Below, in pieces: positions 1 to 6,861 of a stretch of DNA of 64,000 bases. Under the pieces are notes generated by a model, which saw only the letters and a list, made by a program, of their open reading frames with translations, had not been told where the DNA came from and searched no databases. Numbering within the stretch: the stretch's first letter is position 1; each line of letters opens with the position of its first letter. Position numbers and translations under genes: made by a program. Origin of the DNA: Aldehydirespirator sp965203575 (GTDB lineage Bacteria > Actinomycetota > Acidimicrobiia > Acidimicrobiales > Aldehydirespiratoraceae); contig OZ241894.1 in the NCBI GenBank assembly GCA_965203575.1, positions 682,001 to 746,000 on the forward strand, written 5' to 3'.

Positions 1-789
1 CGAGCCGCGGACCCGGTGGCGGCTGTCCCCGCCGGGCACGTCGCGCCGCATGTAGTCGATGCCGACGCAGGGCGTAGCCACGAACAACAGGCTGCCCGCG
101 TTGGTGAGCCTGCCGTCGCCGTCGGCCAGGTTCAGCCGCCGGACCAAGTCCGGTGCCGACGCCTCGGCCAGCTCGAGGTCCGAGGGACCTCCCCGCAGCC
201 GCAGGTAGCGGCCCGCCAACTCCACTGCTACCGGCCCGACATCCTCCAACGTGTGGCCGGACGGCTGAGCAGACCAGTCGAAGCCGCTGCGATGCAGCCG
301 TCCCGCATGCCACGTTGAAGCATCGACCTCCACACACTGAGCGTCGACCCGCCAGCGGATGCGCCCCCTGTAGCGGATGGGCTCGATCGCCTCGTGGGTG
401 GCGAGCACCAGGATGCGGCATCCGTCGAGGTCCGCTTCGCGCACGTCCACAGTCAGCTTGCTGTCGGTGAGCTCGTAGATGCGACGGCGCAGCCCTGCGG
501 CGTCAAGGTTGGTCCCGATCCGCTCGCCGTCGTCGGCGATGCCCAAGACGATCGCTCCGCCGCCGGCGGTGTTGGCCATGCAGGCCATCTCCCCCGCCAG
601 ATAGGCGGCTGCTTCCTCGTTGGTCTCCAGACCCGGTACGACAGATCGCCCTCGACGCCGACCAGGCTCCTCCTTCACATCGACCTGGGCGGTCTCGATC
701 AGAGCGGGGCGCTGTCCTTCGGCGAGCCGTTGCAGCGTTTCGGCGATCTGCTGCTCCAACGGGTCAGGCCCCAGAAACTGTAAGGTCAT
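1..789 (-). CDS. AlbA_2 (Schlafen-type) domain protein, 3' end outside window
   Basis: The reading frame is open from the ATG at 789 to the window edge (263 residues), so the C-terminus is missing. The N-terminal part matches the AlbA_2 putative ATP/nucleic-acid-binding domain: an acidic VDVKEE segment near residue 36 and NTAGGGAIVLGIADDG near residues 73-88, followed by a beta-rich segment. Proteins of this family are usually annotated as ATP-binding or transcriptional regulators and are common in mobile and defence contexts. An AGGA sequence lies 6-7 nt before the ATG. A short AT-rich stretch (810-835) upstream could hold the promoter. The family is fairly clear; the function is unknown. 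Confidence 0.75.
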   Translation of the reverse strand, partial: MTLQFLGPDPLEQQIAETLQRLAEGQRPALIETAQVDVKEEPGRRRGRSVVPGLETNEEAAAYLAGEMACMANTAGGGAIVLGIADDGERIGTNLDAAGLRRRIYELTDSKLTVDVREADLDGCRILVLATHEAIEPIRYRGRIRWRVDAQCVEVDASTWHAGRLHRSGFDWSAQPSGHTLEDVGPVAVELAGRYLRLRGGPSDLELAEASAPDLVRRLNLADGDGRLTNAGSLLFVATPCVGIDYMRRDVPGGDSRHRVRGS

Positions 790-890
790 AACGGTTCCTG
801 GATGTTGCTTATAGTTTCTGGCACAAAAGTATACGCACATAGCTGTCGCGGGTGGCGCTGATGAGTTTCTCCTCGACGTATCGCAGGCAG

Positions 891-934
891 ATCAGCCGAC
901 ACATTGCAGGCGAATCAACCGACACATTGCAGGC
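891..934. repeat. 23-bp tandem repeat, two copies
   Basis: Two near-identical copies (atcaRccgacacattgcagg, then cga in the first copy) lie head to tail between the AlbA gene and the small membrane gene. The rest of 790-1012 shows no gene. Confidence 0.6.
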
Positions 935-1012
935 CCCTAAGCCTGTGTAGCCATCGGCTCCGATACTCGTCGGCCGGCGACGGGTCGCTCATACGAGACG
1001 ATAGCTGCACCC

Positions 1013-1400
1013 ATGAAACAGGCGAGACCCAGCGCATGGGCCAAGCTCGCGGAGAACCCTCCGCCGTCCATCCTCGGCGCAGTCATAGTCGTGCTGCTGG
1101 GCTTCTCCCTCACCGTCACCAACGCACGGATCAGCGACACCAACAACAGGATCACCCGCCTCGAAGGAGGATGGACGCCAGATTCGCCGCCCAAGACGAC
1201 AAGATCGACAAGCTCGACCTGAGACTGACCGCTCAGATCAACAAACTGGACGACAAGATCGGCGAACTCGACCTGAAACTGACCGCTCTGATCGCCGCGC
1301 TCGAAGCCTCCGGCACCATCGACGGAGTCGTCGAGAATCAGACCACGGCACCCCGGCCTGAGGGCTCGGAAGCCGGCGGCGCCATCCGGAGCCGGCGGGC
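1013..1400 (+). pseudogene. Small membrane/coiled-coil protein broken by a frameshift
   Basis: From the ATG at 1013 the frame encodes a short N-terminus, one membrane segment (VIVVLLGFSLTV) and a helix with NARISDTNNRITRLEG. It then slips out of register and stops at 1222. In the +2 frame from 1171 the expected continuation appears, starting MDARFAAQDDKID, with heptad-like repeats (DKIDKLDL, NKLDDKIGELDL) typical of a coiled coil. One extra or missing base near CTCGAAGGAGGATGG (1160-1175) would join the two. An alternative is two overlapping cistrons, because AAGGAGG sits directly before the second ATG. The second frame has no stop before the convergent SWIM gene, so its real end is unclear. 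Confidence 0.5.
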
Positions 1401-3272
1401 CTACCAGCCCAGGGCGTCGAGCAGGGACTTGAGCTTGCGCTTGGCCCTGTGCTCGGTGCGCACCCGTACCAGCAGCGACTCGAAGCGGCCCGGCTCGCCC
1501 GCCGACTCGGCCAGGCGCCGGACCCGGACCATCAGATCCACCGCGGACTGGTACTGGCCGGCCTTCTTGCGGTCGATGATGGCCAGAGCCGCCGACTCGT
1601 ACACGTCGACCGCCTCCATGGGGTGGGTCTCCTCCCGCGCCCGGGCCAGCGTCAGCCACATGCGCGACCCGCAGCCGTAGTCGCGGGCGACATCCCAAGC
1701 GGCCTCGGCCATGCCCTCGTACAACAGGATCTCCACCAGGGTCGCCGCAGCCGTCGGCACAGGCGGCGGCAGCGGACCGAATGCGGCCCCGGGCCCCGTC
1801 CTGCCAGCCACTGGCCCCGTCCCGCGGGCCCCGGAGCCCGTCCTGCCGGCTCCGAGTTCTGGCTCGCCGGCCTCTGTGCTCGGAGCGCCGGCCAGCGCGC
1901 TGCGGAGCTCGTTCCGGCAGCGGGACAGCCAGTCCTCCCCCGCGTCCTCGTCGACCAGGCGCCGGTACGCCGACACCGACGGACCCGACACGAACGCCTG
2001 CCAATAGAGCTCTACCGCAGCCTGATCGTCGCCGCGGTTGCGCAGTTTGAGGGCCAGGAAGTCGCGAAGCTCGTCCACCCTCCACGCCCGGCTGCCCTGA
2101 CCGGCCAGGCTCCGACGCGCCCACGCGACCGCCTCGTCCTCCCGGCCGGCGCGGTCGAGGGCGTGCGCGATCTCCAGCACGTCCCCCGGCTGCGCGCGGT
2201 CCTGGCCGTGCGCCTCGATGAGCGCGTCCGGATCGCCGGTGCCCAGCGCCCAGCCGACCATCGCCTGCCGCACCGCGAAGGCCTCGCCCGACCAGCCGTC
2301 GGGGTCGGCCTTGCGGCCGGCCCGCTCACGGTGGGGCTCCAGGCGCTCCCGGAACACGGCCAGGCCCGCCTCGCCCAGAACCTCGGCATAGGCCGCCGCC
2401 GAACGGTGGAAGCCGTCCAGCTCGGAGGTCAGCTCCAGATCCACCAGACGGGCCGCGAGCTCCGCCGGGTCGGGCCGGCCCGCCTCGCAGGCCCGCAGGT
2501 GCAGCTCCGACAGCCGCTCCGAGAAGCCGGAGATCCAGCCGTCGGAGTCGTCGACGTACTCGACGGCCCGGTCGGCGCAGCGGTGGGCGTGCTCGGCCAG
2601 CCGCGCCGCGGCGTCGTGATGGCCCGCGTCGCACAGATCCTCGAGGGCGTCGATCACCTCATCGACCCCTGCGGCCCAGCCGGACGCCTCCCGATAGGTC
2701 ACAAAGCCCCCGCTCATGTAGCCGCGGTCCGTGAAGGCACCGTCGATGCGGCCTCGCCAGTCGGCGTGGTCGGGCCCGGCGCCCCGCGCAGCCAGGGCCT
2801 CGGCCAGGAGGCGCTCGCGCAGCCGCCAGTCCGACGCGGCCCCCTCCAGCACGATCTCGGCCAGCCGGTCGGGCCCGAGGCCCTTCACGAAGCCGACCAG
2901 CTCGTCCTCGGCGTCGTCACCGGCACCCGTCCCCACCCCGGCACCCGGCGACCGGACGCGCTCGCCGTGCGGGGCGATCATCGACGGGTCGCCGCCGGCG
3001 CCCAGCGACAGGGCCGCAGCCACGCAGTGCTTGCAGAACGAACCGTCCTCGGCCGCAGGGCAAGAGCAGGACCACCGCGGCCGGCCGCGGTCGGCCCACA
3101 GCTCCACGGAGTACGGCATCGTGCCCCGCACTCTCGCCTCCAGCCGCCCGTCCCGTACCACCGCCGGCTCGACCCGCCCGTCACGCAGGTAAGACACCCC
3201 GCGCGAGTACACGAACGGCCCGGCGAGCCGAGCCACCGTCGCGGCGTCGAATACGTCAGCCAGCGACGTCAC
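1401..3272 (-). CDS. SWIM zinc-finger domain protein
   Basis: A 623-residue protein with a GTG start. A SWIM-type zinc finger lies near residues 69-82 (C69, C71, C80, H82 in CSCPAAEDGSFCKHC). The rest is a long, alanine/arginine-rich alpha-helical region resembling helical-repeat or TPR-like arrays, with a Pro/Gly/Thr-rich linker around residue 470. SWIM fingers bind DNA or proteins and occur beside SNF2 helicases and in stand-alone actinobacterial proteins of this size. No helicase partner is adjacent. Function beyond likely nucleic-acid or protein binding cannot be stated. A TAGGAA box 7 nt before the GTG may be a leaderless -10. Confidence 0.8.
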   Translation of the reverse strand: MTSLADVFDAATVARLAGPFVYSRGVSYLRDGRVEPAVVRDGRLEARVRGTMPYSVELWADRGRPRWSCSCPAAEDGSFCKHCVAAALSLGAGGDPSMIAPHGERVRSPGAGVGTGAGDDAEDELVGFVKGLGPDRLAEIVLEGAASDWRLRERLLAEALAARGAGPDHADWRGRIDGAFTDRGYMSGGFVTYREASGWAAGVDEVIDALEDLCDAGHHDAAARLAEHAHRCADRAVEYVDDSDGWISGFSERLSELHLRACEAGRPDPAELAARLVDLELTSELDGFHRSAAAYAEVLGEAGLAVFRERLEPHRERAGRKADPDGWSGEAFAVRQAMVGWALGTGDPDALIEAHGQDRAQPGDVLEIAHALDRAGREDEAVAWARRSLAGQGSRAWRVDELRDFLALKLRNRGDDQAAVELYWQAFVSGPSVSAYRRLVDEDAGEDWLSRCRNELRSALAGAPSTEAGEPELGAGRTGSGARGTGPVAGRTGPGAAFGPLPPPVPTAAATLVEILLYEGMAEAAWDVARDYGCGSRMWLTLARAREETHPMEAVDVYESAALAIIDRKKAGQYQSAVDLMVRVRRLAESAGEPGRFESLLVRVRTEHRAKRKLKSLLDALGW

Positions 3273-3380
3273 CGGCAGATTCCTACCAGCCTCAGCTCCT
3301 GCATCCAGTCACCACGCGTCTCGGGATCGGTGAGGGGGTTTCGCGGCCCACCAGCCCGGGACGCGGCAGCCGCTGCAGGA

Positions 3381-3755
3381 TCACCAGGGGCGGAGTATCT
3401 CCACCCGGTCGCTGGCCACCTCGTCGGAGGCGGTGAACAGCGGCTTGTTGAGACACTCAGCCAGGATGAGCGCCGACCACGACTCCAGGGCGTCGACTGC
3501 GTCCGATCCCGCTCGGGCCAGTGTCTCAGCAACGAGCATCCTGACTGGGAACCACTCGTCGACCGGCGAGAGCGCCCATCCGACCTCCTCCTCGATCACA
3601 TCCGGGCGTCCCTCGTGGCGGGCGGCCATGAAGCGTCCGACCGTCACGGCCGACCAGTCAAGAGCCAGAATCTCCGCGCCGAGCGGAGCTGTCCCCTCGA
3701 GGGCTCCCGACACCACGAGCATCCCCCCGGCGTCGTGGACGACGCTACGTGCCAT
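3381..3755 (-). CDS. VapC-type PIN-domain toxin
   Basis: A 124-residue protein that overlaps the end of the upstream antitoxin by 11 nt, the usual VapBC arrangement. The start resembles a PIN fold, with an Asp at residue 8 (VVHDAGGML). The C-terminal part (AECLNKPLFTASDEVASD) corresponds to the last strand and helix that carry the third acidic residue. PIN toxins are Mg-dependent RNases. Sequence conservation is weaker than in the second module near 59.5 kb, so the catalytic set should be treated as probable. Confidence 0.75.
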   Translation of the reverse strand: MARSVVHDAGGMLVVSGALEGTAPLGAEILALDWSAVTVGRFMAARHEGRPDVIEEEVGWALSPVDEWFPVRMLVAETLARAGSDAVDALESWSALILAECLNKPLFTASDEVASDRVEILRPW

Positions 3756-3963
3756 CTGTGCCGCGCAGGCGCCGCCGGATGGCCTCGAACTCCGCGCGGC
3801 TCATTGGCTCGGTATCGCGGACGAGTTCCGCCGGAGAGGGGCGCGATGCGATCCGCGTCAAATGGTCACGCACGTACTGCTGCACGGAGAGCCCCGCGGC
3901 TTCGGCCTGCTCCCGCAACCGCCGGCCCACGTTGTCGTCGAGTCCCTTGATGTTGAGGTCCAT
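3745..3963 (-). CDS. VapB/FitA-type ribbon-helix-helix antitoxin
   Basis: A 72-residue protein. The N-terminus (MDLNIKGLDDNVGRRLREQA) is a typical ribbon-helix-helix DNA-binding arm. The acidic/arginine-rich C-terminus (LVRDTEPMSRAEFEAIRRRL) would wrap the toxin. The ATG at 3963 is preferred over the ATG at 3969 because TAGAAT ends exactly 7 nt upstream, matching the leaderless signal seen at other genes here. First gene of the VapBC pair, with an inverted-repeat operator over its -10. Confidence 0.8.
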   Translation of the reverse strand: MDLNIKGLDDNVGRRLREQAEAAGLSVQQYVRDHLTRIASRPSPAELVRDTEPMSRAEFEAIRRRLRGTDGT

Positions 3964-3970
3964 ACCCATG

Positions 3971-3987
3971 ATTCTACCAATCTGGTA
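3971..3987 (-). promoter_or_regulatory. vapBC -10 box and autoregulatory operator
   Basis: TAGAAT (3971-3976 on the minus strand) is the -10. It overlaps a perfect inverted repeat, TACCA-ATC-TGGTA (3975-3987). Placement over the promoter fits autorepression by the VapBC complex. Confidence 0.65.
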
Positions 3988-4138
3988 TAAGTCTCGCCAG
4001 CCAACGGAGCGAGCGTTCGCCGAGCCCGAGACTCCGACAGTATCAGGGCTGACCTAGATTCAGTTACATCTCACTAAGAAACCGCGAAATATACCGAAGA
4101 TTACAACTGTTGTCGGCTCTGCCTCCGCGTGCGACCCC

Positions 4139-4840
4139 TCAGTGGATGAGGCCCTCAGCGGACGCCTTGCTCAGTCCTTCGGCTCGGCCCGACACTCCGA
4201 GCTTGTCCCAGAGCATGGACAGTTCCCGGTACATCGAGCGCTCCGAGTAGCCCATCTGGGATGCCATGTCCGCGATCGTCATCCCGGATGCGAGCTTTTC
4301 CAGCATCAGCAGATCAGAGGCCTTGAAGGAGAGGGGCCCCTCAGCATCGAAATGCTGCTTCACCGCGACGCAGGCGCGCTGCAGCCTGCGAGTGCCGTAC
4401 TGGGTGGTCAGCCCGGCCAGGGTGTCCCAGTGAACCACCTTCGGAGTGTCGCCCGTCAGTTCCGGGGGCCGTGCCGGCCCCGATCGGCGCGGCGGCTCGC
4501 CGGACGCCAGCCAATCCTCGATGGAACCCGCGGCCTCGCGCATGTAGGCGGTGACGATCACCCAATGCTCGGCCAAGTCCGATGGAATCAAGCAGGCGGC
4601 CATGGCACGCTCGCCGTCGCGGAACAGTCTCATCACGTCACGCTGATACGACAACGGCAGAGACTCGCTGTAGACGTGCACAGCCTCGCGGTGGTACTCG
4701 GCCGTCCAGGGCTCGGCGTGGGGGCCCTCCGGCGCCCCGAAGCGATAGGCCTCCAACATGGCGTTGACACCCCCTGTCATGAGGCCGCAAGCAAGACGGA
4801 TCCGCGCGAGTTCAAGGCCTTCGCTCGGTTCAGCGCCCAC
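4139..4840 (-). CDS. LuxR-type HTH regulator, paralogue 1
   Basis: A 233-residue protein. The C-terminal 50 residues (GMTIADMASQMGYSERSMYREL, then LWDKLGVSGRAEGL) form a LuxR-like helix-turn-helix. The N-terminal region is all-helical, matches no family I recognise, and is shared with the regulator at 35295-35996. The GTG at 4840 is chosen because TAATGT ends 7 nt upstream and because this gives exactly the paralogue's length and an aligned start (VGAEPSEGLELARIRLACG versus VGDGACGLALARVRLACG). It is divergent from two small membrane-protein genes, with a half-site array between. Its signal is unknown. Confidence 0.8.
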   Translation of the reverse strand: MGAEPSEGLELARIRLACGLMTGGVNAMLEAYRFGAPEGPHAEPWTAEYHREAVHVYSESLPLSYQRDVMRLFRDGERAMAACLIPSDLAEHWVIVTAYMREAAGSIEDWLASGEPPRRSGPARPPELTGDTPKVVHWDTLAGLTTQYGTRRLQRACVAVKQHFDAEGPLSFKASDLLMLEKLASGMTIADMASQMGYSERSMYRELSMLWDKLGVSGRAEGLSKASAEGLIH

Positions 4841-4941
4841 CGCGCCCACATTACCCATTGTCGGATCGGCCTGCTGAGGGGAACCGTCAGAGCCGGGGAC
4901 ACGGGTTGCGCACGTCTTGATGGGGTCGGTTCGGGACGCTC

Positions 4942-5010
4942 TGGCAGGACTCTGCCAGCAATTTGGCAGGTTTCTGCCAGGATTGGGCCGGATCTGGCAG
5001 AAATTGGCAG
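4942..5010. promoter_or_regulatory. Array of six helically phased TGGCAG half-sites
   Basis: TGGCAG or its complement CTGCCA occurs at 4942, 4952, 4964, 4974, 4995 and 5005, i.e. steps of 10, 12, 10, 21 and 10 bp. Two pairs form inverted repeats (CTGGCAG-gact-CTGCCAG; TGGCAG-gttt-CTGCCA). The array ends 13 bp upstream of a possible -35 (TTGACG, 5023-5028) for the divergent small genes, where an activator would sit. It is probably the binding region of the LuxR-type protein. Confidence 0.6.
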
Positions 5011-5114
5011 ACATTGCGCTTGTTGACGGTGCCAAGCTCAGTCTGTCGAATCAATGCCGGTAACCGCCAGCAAGTTCGGGAACCGGCCAACAAGAAGAAT
5101 AAAGAGGAGATGCC

Positions 5115-5252
5115 ATGTCCGACTCCATCAGCAGCGACACGATGCGCCACCGGCGCTTTTGGGCTACGAGTTGGTTCGTCCTAGCCGCGGCCGCGACCGC
5201 TGCGGCCGCGCTGGCCGTTCCGAGGTACCGCCGCAACCACCGCGGCATCTGA
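5115..5252 (+). CDS. Small single-span membrane protein (45 aa)
   Basis: The protein starts MSDSISSDTMRHRRFW, has one alanine-rich membrane span (about residues 17-35) and a basic tail (RYRRNHRGI). GAGGAG lies 6-7 nt before the ATG, a good ribosome-binding site. It is the first gene downstream of the TGGCAG array and is followed 13 bp later by another membrane protein. No homologue is recognised. Confidence 0.6.
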   Translation: MSDSISSDTMRHRRFWATSWFVLAAAATAAAALAVPRYRRNHRGI

Positions 5253-5265
5253 CGATCACCGATCC

Positions 5266-5670
5266 GTGGCCTCCCTCCTAACCGGCGACTTGGCGCCGCC
5301 CGAGGCGCACGAAGAGGTCCGGCTTCGCGTCGAACCCGTCGTCCCCCACGGCTCCATCGTCACCCACGAACCCACCTTCCCCCACGGCCAGACTGGGCCC
5401 GGATCGCTCGCCGCGCCACAAGGCGGGGATCCGGCCGACACCGACGAAGGTGGCACGTCCCTCCCGTCCCGCGGACCGGCAACCCGACGGACCGCACCGG
5501 CCGGCCCGGACGTGAGTCTCGGCCCCTTGGGATGGCTCGCGGTGCTGCTCGTCGCAGTGCTCCTGACGGTACTCGCCCACGCCGCCAGTGTGCGCTCCGA
5601 CCAGTTGGAGCACCGCGAGTCATCCCTCCTCACCGACCCGGCCTTCGTGCTCGCAAGATCGGCGGAGTAG
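5266..5670 (+). CDS. Hypothetical protein with one C-terminal membrane span
   Basis: A 134-residue protein with a GTG start. The N-terminal 80 residues are hydrophilic, Pro/Gly-rich and probably disordered. A strong membrane span (LGPLGWLAVLLVAVLLTVLA) sits near residues 85-105, and a short charged tail follows. It lies 13 bp behind the 45-aa membrane protein, so the two are probably co-transcribed and controlled by the divergent LuxR regulator. No family recognised. Confidence 0.5.
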   Translation: MASLLTGDLAPPEAHEEVRLRVEPVVPHGSIVTHEPTFPHGQTGPGSLAAPQGGDPADTDEGGTSLPSRGPATRRTAPAGPDVSLGPLGWLAVLLVAVLLTVLAHAASVRSDQLEHRESSLLTDPAFVLARSAE

Positions 5671-5710
5671 AAGCCCCGGTCGCGGGGACCAGCGGGGACC
5701 AGTTCGAGGA

Positions 5711-6670
5711 CTAGCCGACTGGCGCGGTGAACAGGTCGTGGGCGCACTCGCCCGCGGCGGTGCGGGTCAGGATCTCGGCGCCGTCGGACGTGCAGGCCAG
5801 GGTGTGCTCGAACTGGGCGGTGCGGCGGCCGTCGACGGTGACCGCGGTCCATCCGTCGTCCCACATCGCAGCCTCGGGCGAGCCCAGCGTGAGCATCGGC
5901 TCGATCGTGAAGGTCATCCCCTCGGCGAGGGCAGTCGAGTGCCGGCGGTCGTAGTAGTGCGGCACCTGGAGCCCGGAGTGGAACTCCGTGCCCACACCGT
6001 GGCCGATGAACTCCCGCACCACGCCGAGACCGTGCCTGAAGGCGTGGTTCTGGATGGCCCTCCCGATGTCCGACACCACCGCGCCGGCCCGCACGGCCCC
6101 GATCCCGTCGTAGAGCGCGACGCGGGTCTCGGCCACGAGGCGCCGGGAGTGCTCGTCGACGTCGCCGATCATCAGGGTCACCGAGGTGTCGCCGTGGACG
6201 CCCTCCCGGTACACGGTCACGTCGATGTTGACGATGTCGCCGGCGGCCAGCCGGCGCGAGTCGGGGATCCCGTGGCAGATCACCTCGTTGACGGACGTGC
6301 ACACCGACTTCGGATAGCCCCGGTAGCCGAGCGGGCTCGGGTAGGCGCCCGCGGCCACGGCCGCATCGTGCACGAACCGGTCGATGGCGTCGGTGGCCAT
6401 CCCGACCCGGACGTGCTCGCAGGCCGCGATCAGCACCCCGGCCGCCAGCGCGCCGGTGCGGCGCATGGCATCCAGCTCGGCCGGGGTCCGGACCAGCGAC
6501 GAGGCCGGAGGGTGGGGCTCGCCGCCGGGCAGCGAGGCATAGGGCGGGCGCTCGATGCCGGAGGGAACGCCGCGGCGGGAGCTGACCAGCCCCGGCCGCA
6601 CCGGCGGGCGCGACACCGGGACGCTGCCCGCGCCCACACCGGCGGCGACCCTGCGCTTCCGCTTCGCCAT
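5711..6670 (-). CDS. map: Methionine aminopeptidase, type I
   Basis: A 319-residue enzyme that removes the N-terminal methionine from new proteins. The dinuclear metal site is complete: D150 (NIDVT), D161 (GDTSV), H224 (IGHGVG), E257 (TIEPM) and E288 (QFEHT), plus the substrate histidine H133 (CHGIPD). The N-terminal 60-residue extension rich in Pro/Arg is like the SH3-binding-type extension of actinobacterial MetAP1c. The start is supported by TAGCCT ending 8 nt before the ATG. It is not in the usual secY-adk-map-infA cluster, so it may be a second MetAP. Confidence 0.93.
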   Translation of the reverse strand: MAKRKRRVAAGVGAGSVPVSRPPVRPGLVSSRRGVPSGIERPPYASLPGGEPHPPASSLVRTPAELDAMRRTGALAAGVLIAACEHVRVGMATDAIDRFVHDAAVAAGAYPSPLGYRGYPKSVCTSVNEVICHGIPDSRRLAAGDIVNIDVTVYREGVHGDTSVTLMIGDVDEHSRRLVAETRVALYDGIGAVRAGAVVSDIGRAIQNHAFRHGLGVVREFIGHGVGTEFHSGLQVPHYYDRRHSTALAEGMTFTIEPMLTLGSPEAAMWDDGWTAVTVDGRRTAQFEHTLACTSDGAEILTRTAAGECAHDLFTAPVG

Positions 6671-6735
6671 CGCTCCACAGGCTAGAGGCCCCGGACCGGC
6701 GCCCCCTGCCAGCCGGTCCAGCTGCCGGCCGGTTC

Positions 6736-6861
6736 GAGCGGCTGCCGGCCCGCTCCCCCGCCATCAGCCCGAGCGGCTGCGGACCGGCTCCCCCGCCATC
6801 AGCCCGAGCGGCTGCGGACCGGCTCCCCCGCCGTCAGTTCGAGCGGCTGCGGGCCCGCTCC
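6736..6861. repeat. 35-bp tandem repeat copying the 3' end of the S41 protease gene
   Basis: Three and a half head-to-tail units begin at 6736, 6771, 6806 and 6841. The last two straddle the stop codon of the protease gene, and the first two lie downstream of it. On the minus strand each downstream unit reads as a mini-frame such as MAGEPVRSRSG-stop, its stop overlapping the next ATG (TGATG). Confidence 0.85.
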
